Notes: generated by a model from the letters alone, not told the origin. A stretch of 64,000 bases of DNA from Brevundimonas sp. SGAir0440 (GCF_005484585.1 NZ_CP039435.1:496001-560000), one strand, 5' to 3'. Shown: positions 47,427 through 62,662, counted from the first letter of the stretch. Program-made: numbers and translations.

Positions 47427-48800
47427 TCAGTCGGCGCTGACGACCACCAGCTTGCGGTTCACGAACTCCTTGATGCCGACATCGCCCAGCTCGCGGCCGA
47501 AGCCCGAGCGTTTGACGCCGCCGAACGGCAGTTCGGGCATGGATGTCGTGGTGGTGTTGATGAAGACCATGCCGGTCTCGATGCGCGAGGCCAGTTTGCG
47601 GGCGCGGTCGGTGTCGCCCGAGAAGATCGAGCCGCCCAGGCCGAAGTGGGAATCGTTGGCCAGAGCCACGACCGCATCGTCGTCCTCGACCACGAAGACC
47701 TGGGCCACCGGGCCGAAGAACTCCTGATAGAAGGCCGGGTTGTCGCGCGCGACGTCGGTCAGGACGGTCGGCTCGTAGAAGAAGCCGGTGCGGTCGGCGG
47801 GCTTGCCGCCGGTCACCGCCTTGGCGCCGTGCTGGATCGCCTCCTCGACCTGTTTGGTCAGGGTCTTCAGCGCATCCTCGGACGACAGCGGACCCAGGTC
47901 GGTGGCCTCGTCCAGCGGGTCGCCCATGACGGCGGTCTTCATGCCTTCAACGAAACCGGTGATGAAGGCGTCGGAGACCGACTTCTGGACTATGAAGCGT
48001 TTGGAGCCGGTGCAGACCTGTCCGGCGTTGGACAGGCGGCCTTCGACGCCCGCCGCGACCGCCTTTTCGACGTCGGCGTCGTCCAGCACCACGAAGACGT
48101 CGCTGCCGCCCAGTTCCAGCGTGGACTTCTTCAGCATTTCCGAGGCGCGGGCCGAGACCTTGGCGCCGGCGCCCTCCGATGCGGTCAGGGCCACGCCCTG
48201 GATGCGGTCGTCGCCGATCAGTTCGGCGACCTTGTCCGAGGAGATGTAGAGGTTGGCGACGAAGCCTTCGGGCGCGCCGGCCTCGCGCACCAGTTCGGCG
48301 AACCGGGCGGCGCAGCGGGGCACGATGCCCGCGTGCTTGTAGAGCACGGGATTGCCGACCGCGATGGCGGGAGCCACCACGCGGATCAGCTGATAGATCG
48401 GGAAGTTCCACGGCTCCACCGCCAGCAGCACGCCGATCGGGTGAAACTCGACCCAGGCCTCGCCCAGTTCGCTGTCGATCTTTTCGGGCTTGAGGAAGTC
48501 GGCGGCCTTCTCGGCATAGTAGGCGGCGATGCCGGCGCACAGATCGATCTCGCCCTGTCCCTGAGCCAGGGGCTTGCCCATCTCCTCGGCCATTGTGCGG
48601 GCCAGGTCGTCGCGGTTTTCGGTCAGAAGGCCCGACAGGGATTTCAGCACGGCGAGGCGCGGCTGGATGTCACCCTTCGACCAATCCGAATGGAAGAGGC
48701 TGTCAGCCTTGGCCAAGGCGGCCTCGACGGCGTCGTCGGTGTGTTCGGGATAGTCCTCGACCAGTTGTTCGGTGAAGGGATTGAGGGTGCGATAGGCCAT
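47427..48800 (-). CDS. NAD(P)-dependent aldehyde dehydrogenase, succinate-semialdehyde type
   Basis: A 457-residue aldehyde dehydrogenase. It has the EPWNFPIYQLIR oxyanion segment, catalytic Glu in LELGGSDVF, catalytic Cys in NAGQVCTGSKR (near residue 260) and PFGGVKRSGFGRELG near the end. The short N-terminus and KHAGIVP pattern match the GabD/YneI (Sad) group, which oxidises succinic semialdehyde to succinate. Its position beside aconitase fits a link to the TCA cycle, but substrate is inferred. It is monocistronic on the minus strand. Confidence 0.88.
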   Translation of the reverse strand: MAYRTLNPFTEQLVEDYPEHTDDAVEAALAKADSLFHSDWSKGDIQPRLAVLKSLSGLLTENRDDLARTMAEEMGKPLAQGQGEIDLCAGIAAYYAEKAADFLKPEKIDSELGEAWVEFHPIGVLLAVEPWNFPIYQLIRVVAPAIAVGNPVLYKHAGIVPRCAARFAELVREAGAPEGFVANLYISSDKVAELIGDDRIQGVALTASEGAGAKVSARASEMLKKSTLELGGSDVFVVLDDADVEKAVAAGVEGRLSNAGQVCTGSKRFIVQKSVSDAFITGFVEGMKTAVMGDPLDEATDLGPLSSEDALKTLTKQVEEAIQHGAKAVTGGKPADRTGFFYEPTVLTDVARDNPAFYQEFFGPVAQVFVVEDDDAVVALANDSHFGLGGSIFSGDTDRARKLASRIETGMVFINTTTTSMPELPFGGVKRSGFGRELGDVGIKEFVNRKLVVVSAD

Positions 48801-48905
48801 GGGGCGTCCTGGGGCTTCGGTCGGACGCCCGGGGCGGCGCCGATCCGTTGTCAGGATGCCAACGCCTGCTGTGTGGGGCGGTTCAATCCATTTTCTACTC
48901 TAGCT

Positions 48906-49805
48906 TCACTCTAGCTTCAGGGCCTCGGCCAGCAGCCGGGCCTCGGGGGCGCGGCTGGAGCCGGCGCGCCAGGCGACGACGATCTCGCGGTGGGGCGGGG
49001 CGCCGTCGGCCTGGTTCTCGAAGGCGCGAATGGCGACGGAGGGGGTGTCGGCCAGTCCGGCCTGAACCGCCATCTTGGGCAGGAAGGAGACGCCGAGGCC
49101 CGAGCCGACCATTTGAACCAAGGTATGCAGGCTGGTGGCCGCAAAGAAGTCGTCGCCGCGCGGGGCCTCGATGTCCAGCGCCGCCAGAGCGTGGTCGCGC
49201 AGGCAATGGCCGTCCTCCAGCAGGATCAGATCCTCGGCCCGCAGCGAGCCGGGACGGATGGGGCCGGGCGCGGCCAGGGCATGGTCGGCGGGGGCGGCGG
49301 CCATGATCTCGTCATCGCCAATGCGGGCGTGGGCGATGCCCGGCGCATCATAGGGCAGGGCGATGACCGCCGCGTCGATCTGACCCGCCTTCAGCGCCGC
49401 GATCAGTCGGGGCGTCAGATCCTCGCGGATAAACAGCTTCAGGCTGGGATAGGCGGCCTTCACCGACGGTAGCTTGGCGGGCAGCAGGAAGGGGGCGACG
49501 GTGGGGATGACGCCCAGGCGGAAGCGGCCAGACAGCAGGCGGCCAGCGTTCTTGGCCGCCTCGACCAGATCCTCGGTGCGGGCCAGGACGTCCTCGGCGC
49601 GGCGAACGGCCTCCGCTCCGACGGCGGTCATGATCACGGCGCCGCGCGCGCGTTCGACCACCGGCGCGCCCAGGATGCGCTCAAGCTCCTGCACTCCGGC
49701 GCTGAGGGCGGGCTGGCTGACGTGGGCGGCCTCGGCGGCGCGCGAGAAGCTGCCGTGTTCGGCCAGGAGCTTGAGATACTGGAGCTGACGCAGGGTGGGG
49801 AGCAT
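48906..49805 (-). CDS. oxyR: OxyR-type LysR regulator with a single cysteine
   Basis: A 299-residue LysR protein: winged HTH at residues 1-60 (FSRAAEAAHVSQPALSAGVQELE) and an OxyR-type regulatory domain with LLEDGHCLRDHAL, whose Cys201 matches the peroxidatic Cys199 of E. coli OxyR. The partner that should be nine residues later is Leu210, and there is no other Cys in the protein. It is divergent from katG, the classic OxyR target, across 145 bases that contain an OxyR-like half-site. So I infer it is the peroxide regulator of katG, working without the usual disulfide. Confidence 0.88.
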   Translation of the reverse strand: MLPTLRQLQYLKLLAEHGSFSRAAEAAHVSQPALSAGVQELERILGAPVVERARGAVIMTAVGAEAVRRAEDVLARTEDLVEAAKNAGRLLSGRFRLGVIPTVAPFLLPAKLPSVKAAYPSLKLFIREDLTPRLIAALKAGQIDAAVIALPYDAPGIAHARIGDDEIMAAAPADHALAAPGPIRPGSLRAEDLILLEDGHCLRDHALAALDIEAPRGDDFFAATSLHTLVQMVGSGLGVSFLPKMAVQAGLADTPSVAIRAFENQADGAPPHREIVVAWRAGSSRAPEARLLAEALKLE

Positions 49806-49814
49806 GGAAGCGAA

Positions 49815-49861
49815 ATAGGCCCGTCCTATGCTGACGCCAAGGATAATCGATTGGCTTTATC
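49815..49861. promoter_or_regulatory. OxyR-like binding region in the oxyR/katG gap
   Basis: ATAG-N7-CTAT at 49815-49829 fits one half of the OxyR consensus. Ten bases further is a second symmetric element, GATAA-N10-TTATC at 49842-49861 (TTATC at 49857-49861), roughly where the second half-site should lie. Position between the divergent genes supports control of both. Confidence 0.6.
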
Positions 49862-49905
49862 TGTTTGACCTGTGTCGTATGACCCCATCATCTACAGGGC
49901 GATGA

Positions 49906-52221
<2,316 letters not shown>

Positions 52222-52247
52222 GTCGGGCAGAGACTGAAAAAGAAGAG

Positions 52248-52280
52248 GGCCGGGCGCGTCGCAGCGTCCGGCCTTTTCTT
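52248..52280 (+). terminator. Terminator after katG
   Basis: A 10-base stem (52248-52257 with 52264-52273, one G-T pair) with a six-base loop is followed by TTTTCTT. Preceding A/G-rich bases would serve the convergent gene too. Confidence 0.88.
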
Positions 52281-52288
52281 CGTGCGGA

Positions 52289-53062
52289 TCAGCGCAGCTT
52301 GATCTCGAACAGCTGCGGCCAGCGTTTGCCGGTGACGAACAGGCGTTTGCCCGCCGCGTCCCAGGCGATGCCGTTCAGGACGTCGTCGTTGGGGTCGAGG
52401 TTCTCGCCCTTGGGGACCAGGGCGGTCAGATCGATGAAGGCCTTGACCACGCCGGTCTCGGGATCGATGCGCGCGATGCGGTTGTCCTGCCAGATATTGG
52501 CGAAGACCTCGCCGTCGATCCATTCCAGCTCGTTGATCTGATCCAGCGGCCGGCCGTCGGCGGTGACGGAGACGCGGCCGGTCTCGGCCAGGGTCTCGGG
52601 ATCGAGGAAGCGCAGCTGATCGGTGCCGTCGCTCATGATCAGACGGCGGCCGTCGGTGGTCAGGGCCCAGCCCTCGCCCGGATAGGAAAAGCCGCCCAGA
52701 GGCGAGAAATCGTCCAGCTTCCAGATGAAGCCGATGTGGTTGCGCCAGGTCAGGCTGTAGAGCTTGCCGTTCAGCGTGGTCATGCCCTCGCCGAAATAGA
52801 TGGTCGGCAGGTCGCGCTGACGCTCTACGCGGCCGGTCTCCAGATCGACCTTGCGGATGAAGGACGGGTAAAGGCCCGTGCTCTCGTAAAGGCCGCCGTC
52901 ATGGAAGAAGAGGCCTTCGGTGAAGGCCCCCGTGTCGTGCGGATAGGCCCGCACGACCTCATAAGTTTGGACCGGGACTTCGGCCCCGACCGGCAGGGCG
53001 ACGCCTGTCGTCAGCAGCAGGCCGGCGACGAGGCCGGCGAGCCGGGACGACAGGCCCGTCAT
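52289..53062 (-). CDS. Glutaminyl-peptide cyclotransferase (bacterial QC)
   Basis: A 257-residue secreted beta-propeller enzyme: signal peptide (about residues 1-27, VGA-EV), AYPHDTGAFTEGLFFHDGGLYESTGLY near the N-terminus (typical of plant/bacterial QC), GEGWALTTDG, SDGTDQLRFLDP and INELEWIDG with the catalytic Glu. It cyclises N-terminal Gln to pyroglutamate in exported proteins. It follows terC by five bases on the same strand and is probably co-transcribed. Confidence 0.9.
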   Translation of the reverse strand: MTGLSSRLAGLVAGLLLTTGVALPVGAEVPVQTYEVVRAYPHDTGAFTEGLFFHDGGLYESTGLYPSFIRKVDLETGRVERQRDLPTIYFGEGMTTLNGKLYSLTWRNHIGFIWKLDDFSPLGGFSYPGEGWALTTDGRRLIMSDGTDQLRFLDPETLAETGRVSVTADGRPLDQINELEWIDGEVFANIWQDNRIARIDPETGVVKAFIDLTALVPKGENLDPNDDVLNGIAWDAAGKRLFVTGKRWPQLFEIKLR

Positions 53063-53067
53063 GAGGC

Positions 53068-53895
53068 TCAGCCCCGCTCGGCGGCGGCTTCGGCCTCGGC
53101 CTTTTGGGCGCGGGCCTCTGCGGCGTTCGCCTCGCTGCGGGCCAGTTCGGCCTTTTCCTTCTTGGATGCGGATCGACGACCCAGCATGTTCAACGCCTCA
53201 ACACCGGCCGAGAAGGCCATGGCCGCATAGATATAGCCCTTGGGCACATGATAGCCGAAGCCGTCGGCGATCAACACCATGCCGATCATCAGCAGGAAGC
53301 CGAGCGCCAGCATGACGACGCTGGGGTTCTTGTTGATGAAGTTGGCCAAGGGGTCGGCGGCCAGCAGCATGACGGTCACGGCGACCAGGACGGCGACGAC
53401 CATGATCGGCAGGTGCTCGGTCATGCCGACGGCGGTCAGGATCGAGTCGATCGAGAAGACGATGTCCAACAGGATGATCTGGAAGATGGCCGCGCCGGCG
53501 TTGGCGATGACCACGTCCTTCTTGTCCATGACATCGTGGCTGGGCGTGGGATCGACCGTGTGGTGGATCTCCTTGGTCGCCTTCCAGACCAGGAACAGAC
53601 CGCCCGCGATCAGGATCAGGTCCTTCCAGGAAAACTCATTGCCCATGACGGTGAAGACCGGCTGCACCAGGCCGACTAGCCAGGCGATGATCGACAGCAG
53701 GGCCAAGCGCATGATCAAAGCCAGGCCGATACCGATGCGCCGCACCTTCTGGCGCTGATGCTCGGGCAGTTTGTTCGACAGGATCGAGATGAAGATCAGG
53801 TTGTCGATGCCGAGCACGACCTCCATCACGATGAGGGTCACCAATGCGGCCCAGGCGGCCGGATCGGAGAGCAGGGGGGTTATGCTGTCGAGCAT
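53068..53895 (-). CDS. TerC-family integral membrane protein
   Basis: A 275-residue protein with about seven membrane helices and the two TerC acidic signatures [12 protein letters not shown] and [14 protein letters not shown], whose Asp residues line a metal path. The C-terminal 45 residues form a charged Ala/Glu/Lys helix. TerC/Alx proteins export manganese or help metal loading of secreted proteins. Pairing with glutaminyl cyclotransferase, a zinc-dependent secreted enzyme in some organisms, is of interest. No yybP-ykoY riboswitch is visible upstream. Confidence 0.9.
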   Translation of the reverse strand: MLDSITPLLSDPAAWAALVTLIVMEVVLGIDNLIFISILSNKLPEHQRQKVRRIGIGLALIMRLALLSIIAWLVGLVQPVFTVMGNEFSWKDLILIAGGLFLVWKATKEIHHTVDPTPSHDVMDKKDVVIANAGAAIFQIILLDIVFSIDSILTAVGMTEHLPIMVVAVLVAVTVMLLAADPLANFINKNPSVVMLALGFLLMIGMVLIADGFGYHVPKGYIYAAMAFSAGVEALNMLGRRSASKKEKAELARSEANAAEARAQKAEAEAAAERG

Positions 53896-54079
53896 CGGGG
53901 TTCCTGGTGGAGGATAAAGCTTGAGCGGAAATCGCTAGGGCCGACGCAGGTTCCGATCAAGCGATGGGGTGCGGCGTCATGGTCGCACCCCCCTTTGGCG
54001 CAGTCGCCCTTCCTAGGCTGTGTGGAAGGAAACGGCGGCGCGCTCTCGCCCTGCGGCATCGGCGCGCCTTCACGCAATG

Positions 54080-54108
54080 TTGCGAGCGGCGAAACCCCGT
54101 GCTATCAG
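54080..54108 (+). promoter_or_regulatory. Candidate atp operon promoter
   Basis: TTGCGA (54080-54085) and TATCAG (54103-54108) are 17 bases apart, in the same form as the tRNA-Gly promoter. Transcription would begin about 125 bases before atpH. Other parts of the 345-base gap 53896-54240 hold no gene I can support. Confidence 0.45.
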
Positions 54109-54132
54109 GCGCCCGGCTTGAAGGGGGCGTAT

Positions 54133-54165
54133 TTACGGATACGGCCTCCGTCGTGCTTTCCGTAA
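54133..54165 (+). other. Inverted repeat in the atpH leader
   Basis: TTACGGA (54133-54139) pairs with TCCGTAA (54159-54165) and encloses a second short stem (ACGG-CCT-CCGT, 54141-54151). It could fold in the atp leader RNA. No known riboswitch or attenuator fits. Confidence 0.4.
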
Positions 54166-54240
54166 GCATTTCAAGCTTTTGACCGTTGCGAGCCTCGCAG
54201 TCGGTTGCGACCCTGACACAACGACCTCGGACCCTAATCA

Positions 54241-54795
54241 GTGGCTGATGATTTCAGAACGACGGAAGTCGGCGATCGCTACGCACAGGCGCTGTTCGAC
54301 CTGGCGCTGGAAACCGGCCGCCTGGACGCCGTCCGCGCCGACCTGAAGTCGCTGAAGGCGGCCTGGACCGAAAGCGCCGACCTGCGTCGCCTGGCCACAT
54401 CGCCCGTCATCGCCGCGCCCGATCAGGCCAAGGGTCTGGTCGCCATCGCCGCCAAGGCCAAGTTCGAGCAGACCACGACCAACTTCCTGGGCCTGCTGTC
54501 GCAGAACGGCCGCGCCAGGGACCTGCCGGCCGTGATCGCCGGGTTTGAGGCCCGCTACGCCAAACACGCCGGCGTCGTCGCCGCCGAGGTCGTCTCGGCC
54601 CAGCCGCTGGACGCCAAACAGGTCGCCGCCATCACCGCCGCCCTGTCCAAGAGCCTGGGCAAGGCGCCGGAACTGACCGCACGCGTCGATCCGTCGATCC
54701 TGGGCGGCCTGAAGGTCAAGGTGGGCTCGAAACTGTTCGACGCCTCGCTGAAGACCAAGCTCGACCAGATGAAGTTCGCCCTGAAACGAGCCTAG
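54241..54795 (+). CDS. atpH: ATP synthase subunit delta
   Basis: A 184-residue OSCP/delta subunit: EVGDRYAQALFDLALE at the N-terminus and VDPSILGGLKVKVGSKLFDASLKTKL at the C-terminus. It links F1 to the peripheral stalk. GTG start at 54241. As usual in alphaproteobacteria, F1 genes (atpHAGDC) are separate from the F0 genes, which are not in the window. Between it and atpA, three GCCT(A/G)(G/A)ACG repeats occur about 33 bases apart. Confidence 0.95.
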   Translation: MADDFRTTEVGDRYAQALFDLALETGRLDAVRADLKSLKAAWTESADLRRLATSPVIAAPDQAKGLVAIAAKAKFEQTTTNFLGLLSQNGRARDLPAVIAGFEARYAKHAGVVAAEVVSAQPLDAKQVAAITAALSKSLGKAPELTARVDPSILGGLKVKVGSKLFDASLKTKLDQMKFALKRA

Positions 54796-54829
54796 ACGCG
54801 TTTCAGAAACCAAAATGTTGCGCGCCTAA

Positions 54830-56434
<1,605 letters not shown>

Positions 56435-56466
56435 GCCCCTCCGGACAGCTGAGAGAGTAGCGCCGG

Positions 56467-58927
<2,461 letters not shown>

Positions 58928-58929
58928 TC

Positions 58930-59199
58930 ATGGCCGGCAAGCTGAACTTCTCCCTCGTCTCGCCGGAACGCGAGGTCTTCTCGGGCCTCGTGGACCAGGT
59001 CGATGCACCGGGCGTCGAGGGCGACTTCGGCGTTCTGCCGGACCACGCGCCCTTCATGACCGCCCTGCGCGAGGGTCTGGTGACCGTCTATAACAACGGC
59101 TCAAAGACCCAGTACGACGTCCACGGCGGTTTCGCCGACGTGAACGGCGAAGGCCTCACCATCCTGGCCGAACAGGCTACCGAGGTCGTCGCGGCCTGA
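58930..59199 (+). CDS. atpC: ATP synthase subunit epsilon, short form
   Basis: An 89-residue protein holding only the N-terminal beta-sandwich domain (FSLVSPEREVFSGLVDQVDAPG, GDFGVLPDHAPFMT). The C-terminal two-helix inhibitory domain, present in E. coli epsilon (139 residues), is absent. Such short forms occur in alphaproteobacteria, where subunit zeta inhibits the enzyme. Two bases after atpD and followed by a terminator, it ends the operon. Confidence 0.95.
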   Translation: MAGKLNFSLVSPEREVFSGLVDQVDAPGVEGDFGVLPDHAPFMTALREGLVTVYNNGSKTQYDVHGGFADVNGEGLTILAEQATEVVAA

Positions 59200-59224
59200 T
59201 CTTGGCTAAGGATCGAACGATTTG

Positions 59225-59255
59225 AGGCCTCCCGTTTCGGCGGGAGGCCTTTTTC
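59225..59255 (+). terminator. Terminator after atpC
   Basis: A perfect 10-base stem (AGGCCTCCCG at 59225-59234 with partner at 59241-59250) with a six-base loop is followed by TTTTC. It ends the atpHAGDC transcript. Confidence 0.95.
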
Positions 59256-59284
59256 GTGGGCGGCGGGCGCGCTAGGACCTGCCC

Positions 59285-60418
59285 ATGACCGATCTCATCG
59301 ACATCCACGGCGTCTGCGCAGCCGGTTTCGAGACCGTGCGCGAGGCGTTCGCCGCCAACTTCACCGCCGCGCCCGAGGGGCTGAACGAGCAGGCGGCGCG
59401 GTTCAGCGTGCTGGTCGAGGGCGAGACGGTCGTCGATCTGTGGGCGGGCCATGCGGATACGGCCAGGACCACGCCGTTCACCGACACCACCCTGACCTCG
59501 GTGTTTTCGACCGGCAAGGCGGTGATGGCCATCCTGATGGCGAGCGCGGTCGAGGCCGGGCAGATCGACTATGACCAGACGGTCGCCTCGCTGTGGCCCG
59601 AGTTCGGGGCGGCGGGCAAGGCGGAGGTCACCGTGGCCCAGCTGATGAGCCACCAGTCGGGGCTGCCGGGCTTTTCAGAGGCGGTCGATCCGACGATCTG
59701 GTTCGACGTGTCCGCAGTTCTGTCGCGTCTGGCGGCCCAGGCGCCGATGTGGGCGCCGGGTTCAGCGTCGGGCTACCACCCGATCACCGTCGGCTATCTG
59801 GCCAATGAGGTCTATCGCCGCGCGACCGGACGGACGATGGGCCAGGCGCTGCGCCAGGACTTCCCGGAGCTGGACCTGTGGATCGGCCTGCCCGAAAGCG
59901 AACACGGGAGGGTGGCGCAGATGCGCAAACCCACGGCGGCCCCCAGCCTGGGGACCATCGATCCGATCAAACAGGCGGCCTTCCTGGATCGCGGCTCGGC
60001 GCCGGGCGGGCGCGGCTCGGCGGCCTGGCGCGAGATGGAGATCCCGTCGGCCAATCTGCACGGCACGGCCCTGGGGCTGGCGAAGATGCTGGGCGTGGTC
60101 GCCAATGGCGGCGTGCTGGACGGCCGGTCGGTGCTGTCGGCGGGAACGCTGGATCAGCTGACGCGCGAGCGTATCCACGGGCCGGACAAGGTGCTGCCCT
60201 ATACGATCAGCTGGGCGGCGGGGCTGATGCGCAATGACGGGCTGAAGGTCTTCGGGTCCAACGAAGCCTTCGGCCATTACGGCTGGGGCGGGTCGATGGC
60301 CATGGCCGATCCGTCGCGGAAGCTGTCGGCGGCCTATGTGATGACGCGCCAGTCGCCGCACCTGATCGGCGATCCTCGGGCGAGGCGTCTGCTGGAGGCG
60401 CTCTACGCCGCCGTCTAG
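59285..60418 (+). CDS. Serine hydrolase, beta-lactamase/esterase (class C-like) family
   Basis: A 377-residue protein with the SxxK motif STGK (Ser75, Lys78) in TSVFSTGKAVMAI and a Tyr in SGYHPITVGYL, typical of family VIII esterases such as EstB and of D-amino-acid peptidase relatives. No signal peptide, so it is probably cytoplasmic, which argues for an esterase role over beta-lactam resistance. It overlaps rarD convergently by four bases. Confidence 0.87.
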   Translation: MTDLIDIHGVCAAGFETVREAFAANFTAAPEGLNEQAARFSVLVEGETVVDLWAGHADTARTTPFTDTTLTSVFSTGKAVMAILMASAVEAGQIDYDQTVASLWPEFGAAGKAEVTVAQLMSHQSGLPGFSEAVDPTIWFDVSAVLSRLAAQAPMWAPGSASGYHPITVGYLANEVYRRATGRTMGQALRQDFPELDLWIGLPESEHGRVAQMRKPTAAPSLGTIDPIKQAAFLDRGSAPGGRGSAAWREMEIPSANLHGTALGLAKMLGVVANGGVLDGRSVLSAGTLDQLTRERIHGPDKVLPYTISWAAGLMRNDGLKVFGSNEAFGHYGWGGSMAMADPSRKLSAAYVMTRQSPHLIGDPRARRLLEALYAAV

Positions 60419-61338
60419 ACCGTCTTGGACAGGGCGACGGCGCGCTTGGCGGCGCGGCTGCGATTGAAGGCGGCCAGGGCGAAGACGCCGGCGCCGGCCC
60501 AGATGAAGACGAAGGAGACGATCCGCAGCAGGGTCAGCGGCTCGCCGGTCGCGACGCCGCAGGCGAACTGCAGCGTCGGGGCCAGGAACTGGATGAAGCC
60601 GACCGTGGACAGGGGCAGACGCCGCGCCGACCAGGCGAACAGCGCCAGCGGGATCACGGTCGCCGGGCCGTTCACCAGCGCCCAGATCAGACCGGACGGC
60701 GAGGCGAACCCGACCGCCTGACCGTGGGTGGTCAACCAGGCCAGGAAGACCGCACCGATGGGCAGCAGCACCAGACATTCCACGAACAGCCCGGTCTGGG
60801 CCGAGGCGGGCACGCGCTTACGGATCACCGCATAGGCGCAGAAGGTAACGGCCAGGGTCAGGCCGATGATCGGCACATGCCCGAGGGCGATCGTCTGGAT
60901 CACGACCCCGATGGCGGCCAGACCGATGGCCAGCGCGCTCCAGCGGTCGATCTTCTCGCGGAACAGCACGGCGCCGGCCGCCATGTTCAGCAGGGGATTG
61001 ATATAGTAGCCGAGGCTGGCCTCCAGCGTCGCATGATGGGTGGTGGCGAAGACGTAGAGGCTCCAGTTGGTGCCGATCAACAGCGCGGACAGGGCCAGCC
61101 AGGCCAGGGTGCGCGGCGTGGCCAGCACCCGGCGCGCCTCGCCCCATTGCCCGGCCAGCAGCAGGACCAGGCCCGCCACGAAGACCGACCAGACCGCCCG
61201 GTGCGCCAGGATTTCTGGCGCGCCGAAGCCGTGCGCCGACATCGCCATGAACAACAGCGGCAGCAACCCCCACAGGGTGTAGCAGGCGATAGCCGTGCCG
61301 ACGGCGCGCGGGTCGTTGGGAGAGGGGGAGGCGGTCAT
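60415..61338 (-). CDS. rarD: RarD-family (EamA/DMT) permease
   Basis: A 307-residue transporter with ten membrane helices: TAIACYTLWGLLPLLFM in helix 1, HRAVWSVFVAGLVLL in helix 2, TNWSLYVFA in helix 4, EASLGYYINPLLNMAAG and GFIQFLAPTLQF. RarD relatives export amino acids, sugars or drugs; the substrate here is unknown. AAGGA five bases before the ATG at 61338 supports this start over several upstream Met codons that fall in the repeat. Confidence 0.9.
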   Translation of the reverse strand: MTASPSPNDPRAVGTAIACYTLWGLLPLLFMAMSAHGFGAPEILAHRAVWSVFVAGLVLLLAGQWGEARRVLATPRTLAWLALSALLIGTNWSLYVFATTHHATLEASLGYYINPLLNMAAGAVLFREKIDRWSALAIGLAAIGVVIQTIALGHVPIIGLTLAVTFCAYAVIRKRVPASAQTGLFVECLVLLPIGAVFLAWLTTHGQAVGFASPSGLIWALVNGPATVIPLALFAWSARRLPLSTVGFIQFLAPTLQFACGVATGEPLTLLRIVSFVFIWAGAGVFALAAFNRSRAAKRAVALSKTV

Positions 61339-61359
61339 GGGGTCCTTCATCCCCGCCAT

Positions 61360-61461
61360 CATCCTCGGGTTTGACCCGAGGATCGGGCGCGGCGGGCGCC
61401 TGTGCGTCGCTCGTTCGCACCAGCGGCGGAGCATCCGGTCCTCGGGTCAAGCCCGAGGATG
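61360..61461. repeat. Inverted pair of CCTCGGG...CCCGAGG palindromes (REP/BIME-like)
   Basis: Two similar palindromic units, CCTCGGGTTTGACCCGAGG (within 61360-61386) and CCTCGGGTCAAGCCCGAGG (within 61435-61461), face each other with about 48 bases between. Inverted copies of this kind, ending GAGGATGAC, are widespread intergenic repeats in alphaproteobacteria. The pair lies between asd and rarD. Confidence 0.85.
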
Positions 61462-61474
61462 ACGGGGTGGAGCG

Positions 61475-62521
61475 TCAGACCGTGATCGAACGATATCCCG
61501 ACGACGACTTGATCACGCCCGTCTCGTCCAGAAGCTGGGCGATCTGGACGGCGTTCAAGGCGGCGCCCTTGCGCAGGTTGTCGGACACGACCCAAAGGTT
61601 CAGGCCGTTCTCGACGGTCGGGTCCTTGCGGATGCGGCTGACATAGACGGCGTGTTCGCTGGCGGCGTCGACGGGGGTGATGTAGCCGTCGTGCTCCTGC
61701 TTATCGATGACCAGCACGCCGGGCGCCTCGCGCAGGATGGCGCGGGCCTCGTCGGGTTCGATGGGGCGGTCGAACTGGACGTTCACGGCCTCGGAGTGAC
61801 CCACGAAGACCGGCACGCGCACGCAGGTGACGGTGACCTGGATGTCGGGGTCCAGCATCTTGTGCGTCTCGTCCGACATCTTCTTCTCCTCGTCGGTGGA
61901 GCCGTCCTCGAGGAAGGAACCGATGTAGGGGATGACGTTGAAGGCGATCTGTTTGGGGAACTTCTTGGGCGTGGCGTCGCCCAGGCCGTAGATGGCCTTG
62001 GTCTGGTTCCACAGCTCGTCCATGCCTTCCTTGCCGGCGCCGGACACCGACTGATAGGTCGAGACGACCACCCGCTTGATCTTGGCCGCATCGTGCAGCG
62101 GCTTCAGCGCCGTCACCAGCTGAATGGTCGAGCAGTTGGGGTTGGCGATGATGTTCTTCTTGGTCGCGTCCTTGATGGCGTCCGGGTTCACCTCGGGCAC
62201 GATCAGCGGCACGTCGGGGTCCTTGCGGAAGGCCGAGGAGTTGTCGATCACGATGGGGCCGGCCTTGCCGATCTTCTCGGACCATTCCTTGGACACCGCG
62301 CCGCCGGCGGACATCAGGACGATATCGACCTTTGAGAAGTCGAACTGCTCGATGTCCTGGCATTTGACGGTCTTGTCGCCGAAGGAGACCTCGACGCCCT
62401 TGGACTTGCGCGAGGCGATGGCGTGGATTTCATCGACGGGGAATTCCAGCTCCTCGAGGATGTTCAGCATTTCGCGGCCCACATTGCCCGTGGCCCCGAC
62501 GATGGCGACGCGATAACCCAT
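61475..62521 (-). CDS. asd: Aspartate-semialdehyde dehydrogenase
   Basis: A 348-residue enzyme: NADP loop VAIVGATGNVGREML, active-site Cys130 in NPNCSTIQL, and the SGAGKEGMDEL and CVRVPVFVGHSEAVN segments. It reduces aspartyl phosphate to aspartate semialdehyde, the branch point to lysine, threonine and methionine; with dapD it feeds diaminopimelate. Length is standard. It is transcribed alone on the minus strand. Confidence 0.97.
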   Translation of the reverse strand: MGYRVAIVGATGNVGREMLNILEELEFPVDEIHAIASRKSKGVEVSFGDKTVKCQDIEQFDFSKVDIVLMSAGGAVSKEWSEKIGKAGPIVIDNSSAFRKDPDVPLIVPEVNPDAIKDATKKNIIANPNCSTIQLVTALKPLHDAAKIKRVVVSTYQSVSGAGKEGMDELWNQTKAIYGLGDATPKKFPKQIAFNVIPYIGSFLEDGSTDEEKKMSDETHKMLDPDIQVTVTCVRVPVFVGHSEAVNVQFDRPIEPDEARAILREAPGVLVIDKQEHDGYITPVDAASEHAVYVSRIRKDPTVENGLNLWVVSDNLRKGAALNAVQIAQLLDETGVIKSSSGYRSITV

Positions 62522-62539
62522 GTTTCTTGTCCTTCGGAC

Positions 62540-62580
62540 GCGCTACCGCTCCGCCCACGGGGCCTCGCTGCTTGAGCGCA
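62540..62580. repeat. Dispersed repeat, copy E
   Basis: The stretch starts GCGCTACCGCTC and ends CTCGCTGCTTGAGCGCA. Its two ends match the repeat at 37571-37610. It lies between asd and zapE. Confidence 0.55.
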
Positions 62581-62662
62581 TTGTAGTGATGGCCTTGCAA
62601 ATAGGCGTTCAGGGCCGTGAAGCAATCGCTTTTCGCTGGAGGGAGCGTTAAGCACCGCTCCC

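Noticed and set aside
53896..54240. yybP-ykoY (manganese) riboswitch before terC
   Set aside because: No matching conserved core could be found upstream of terC on the minus strand.
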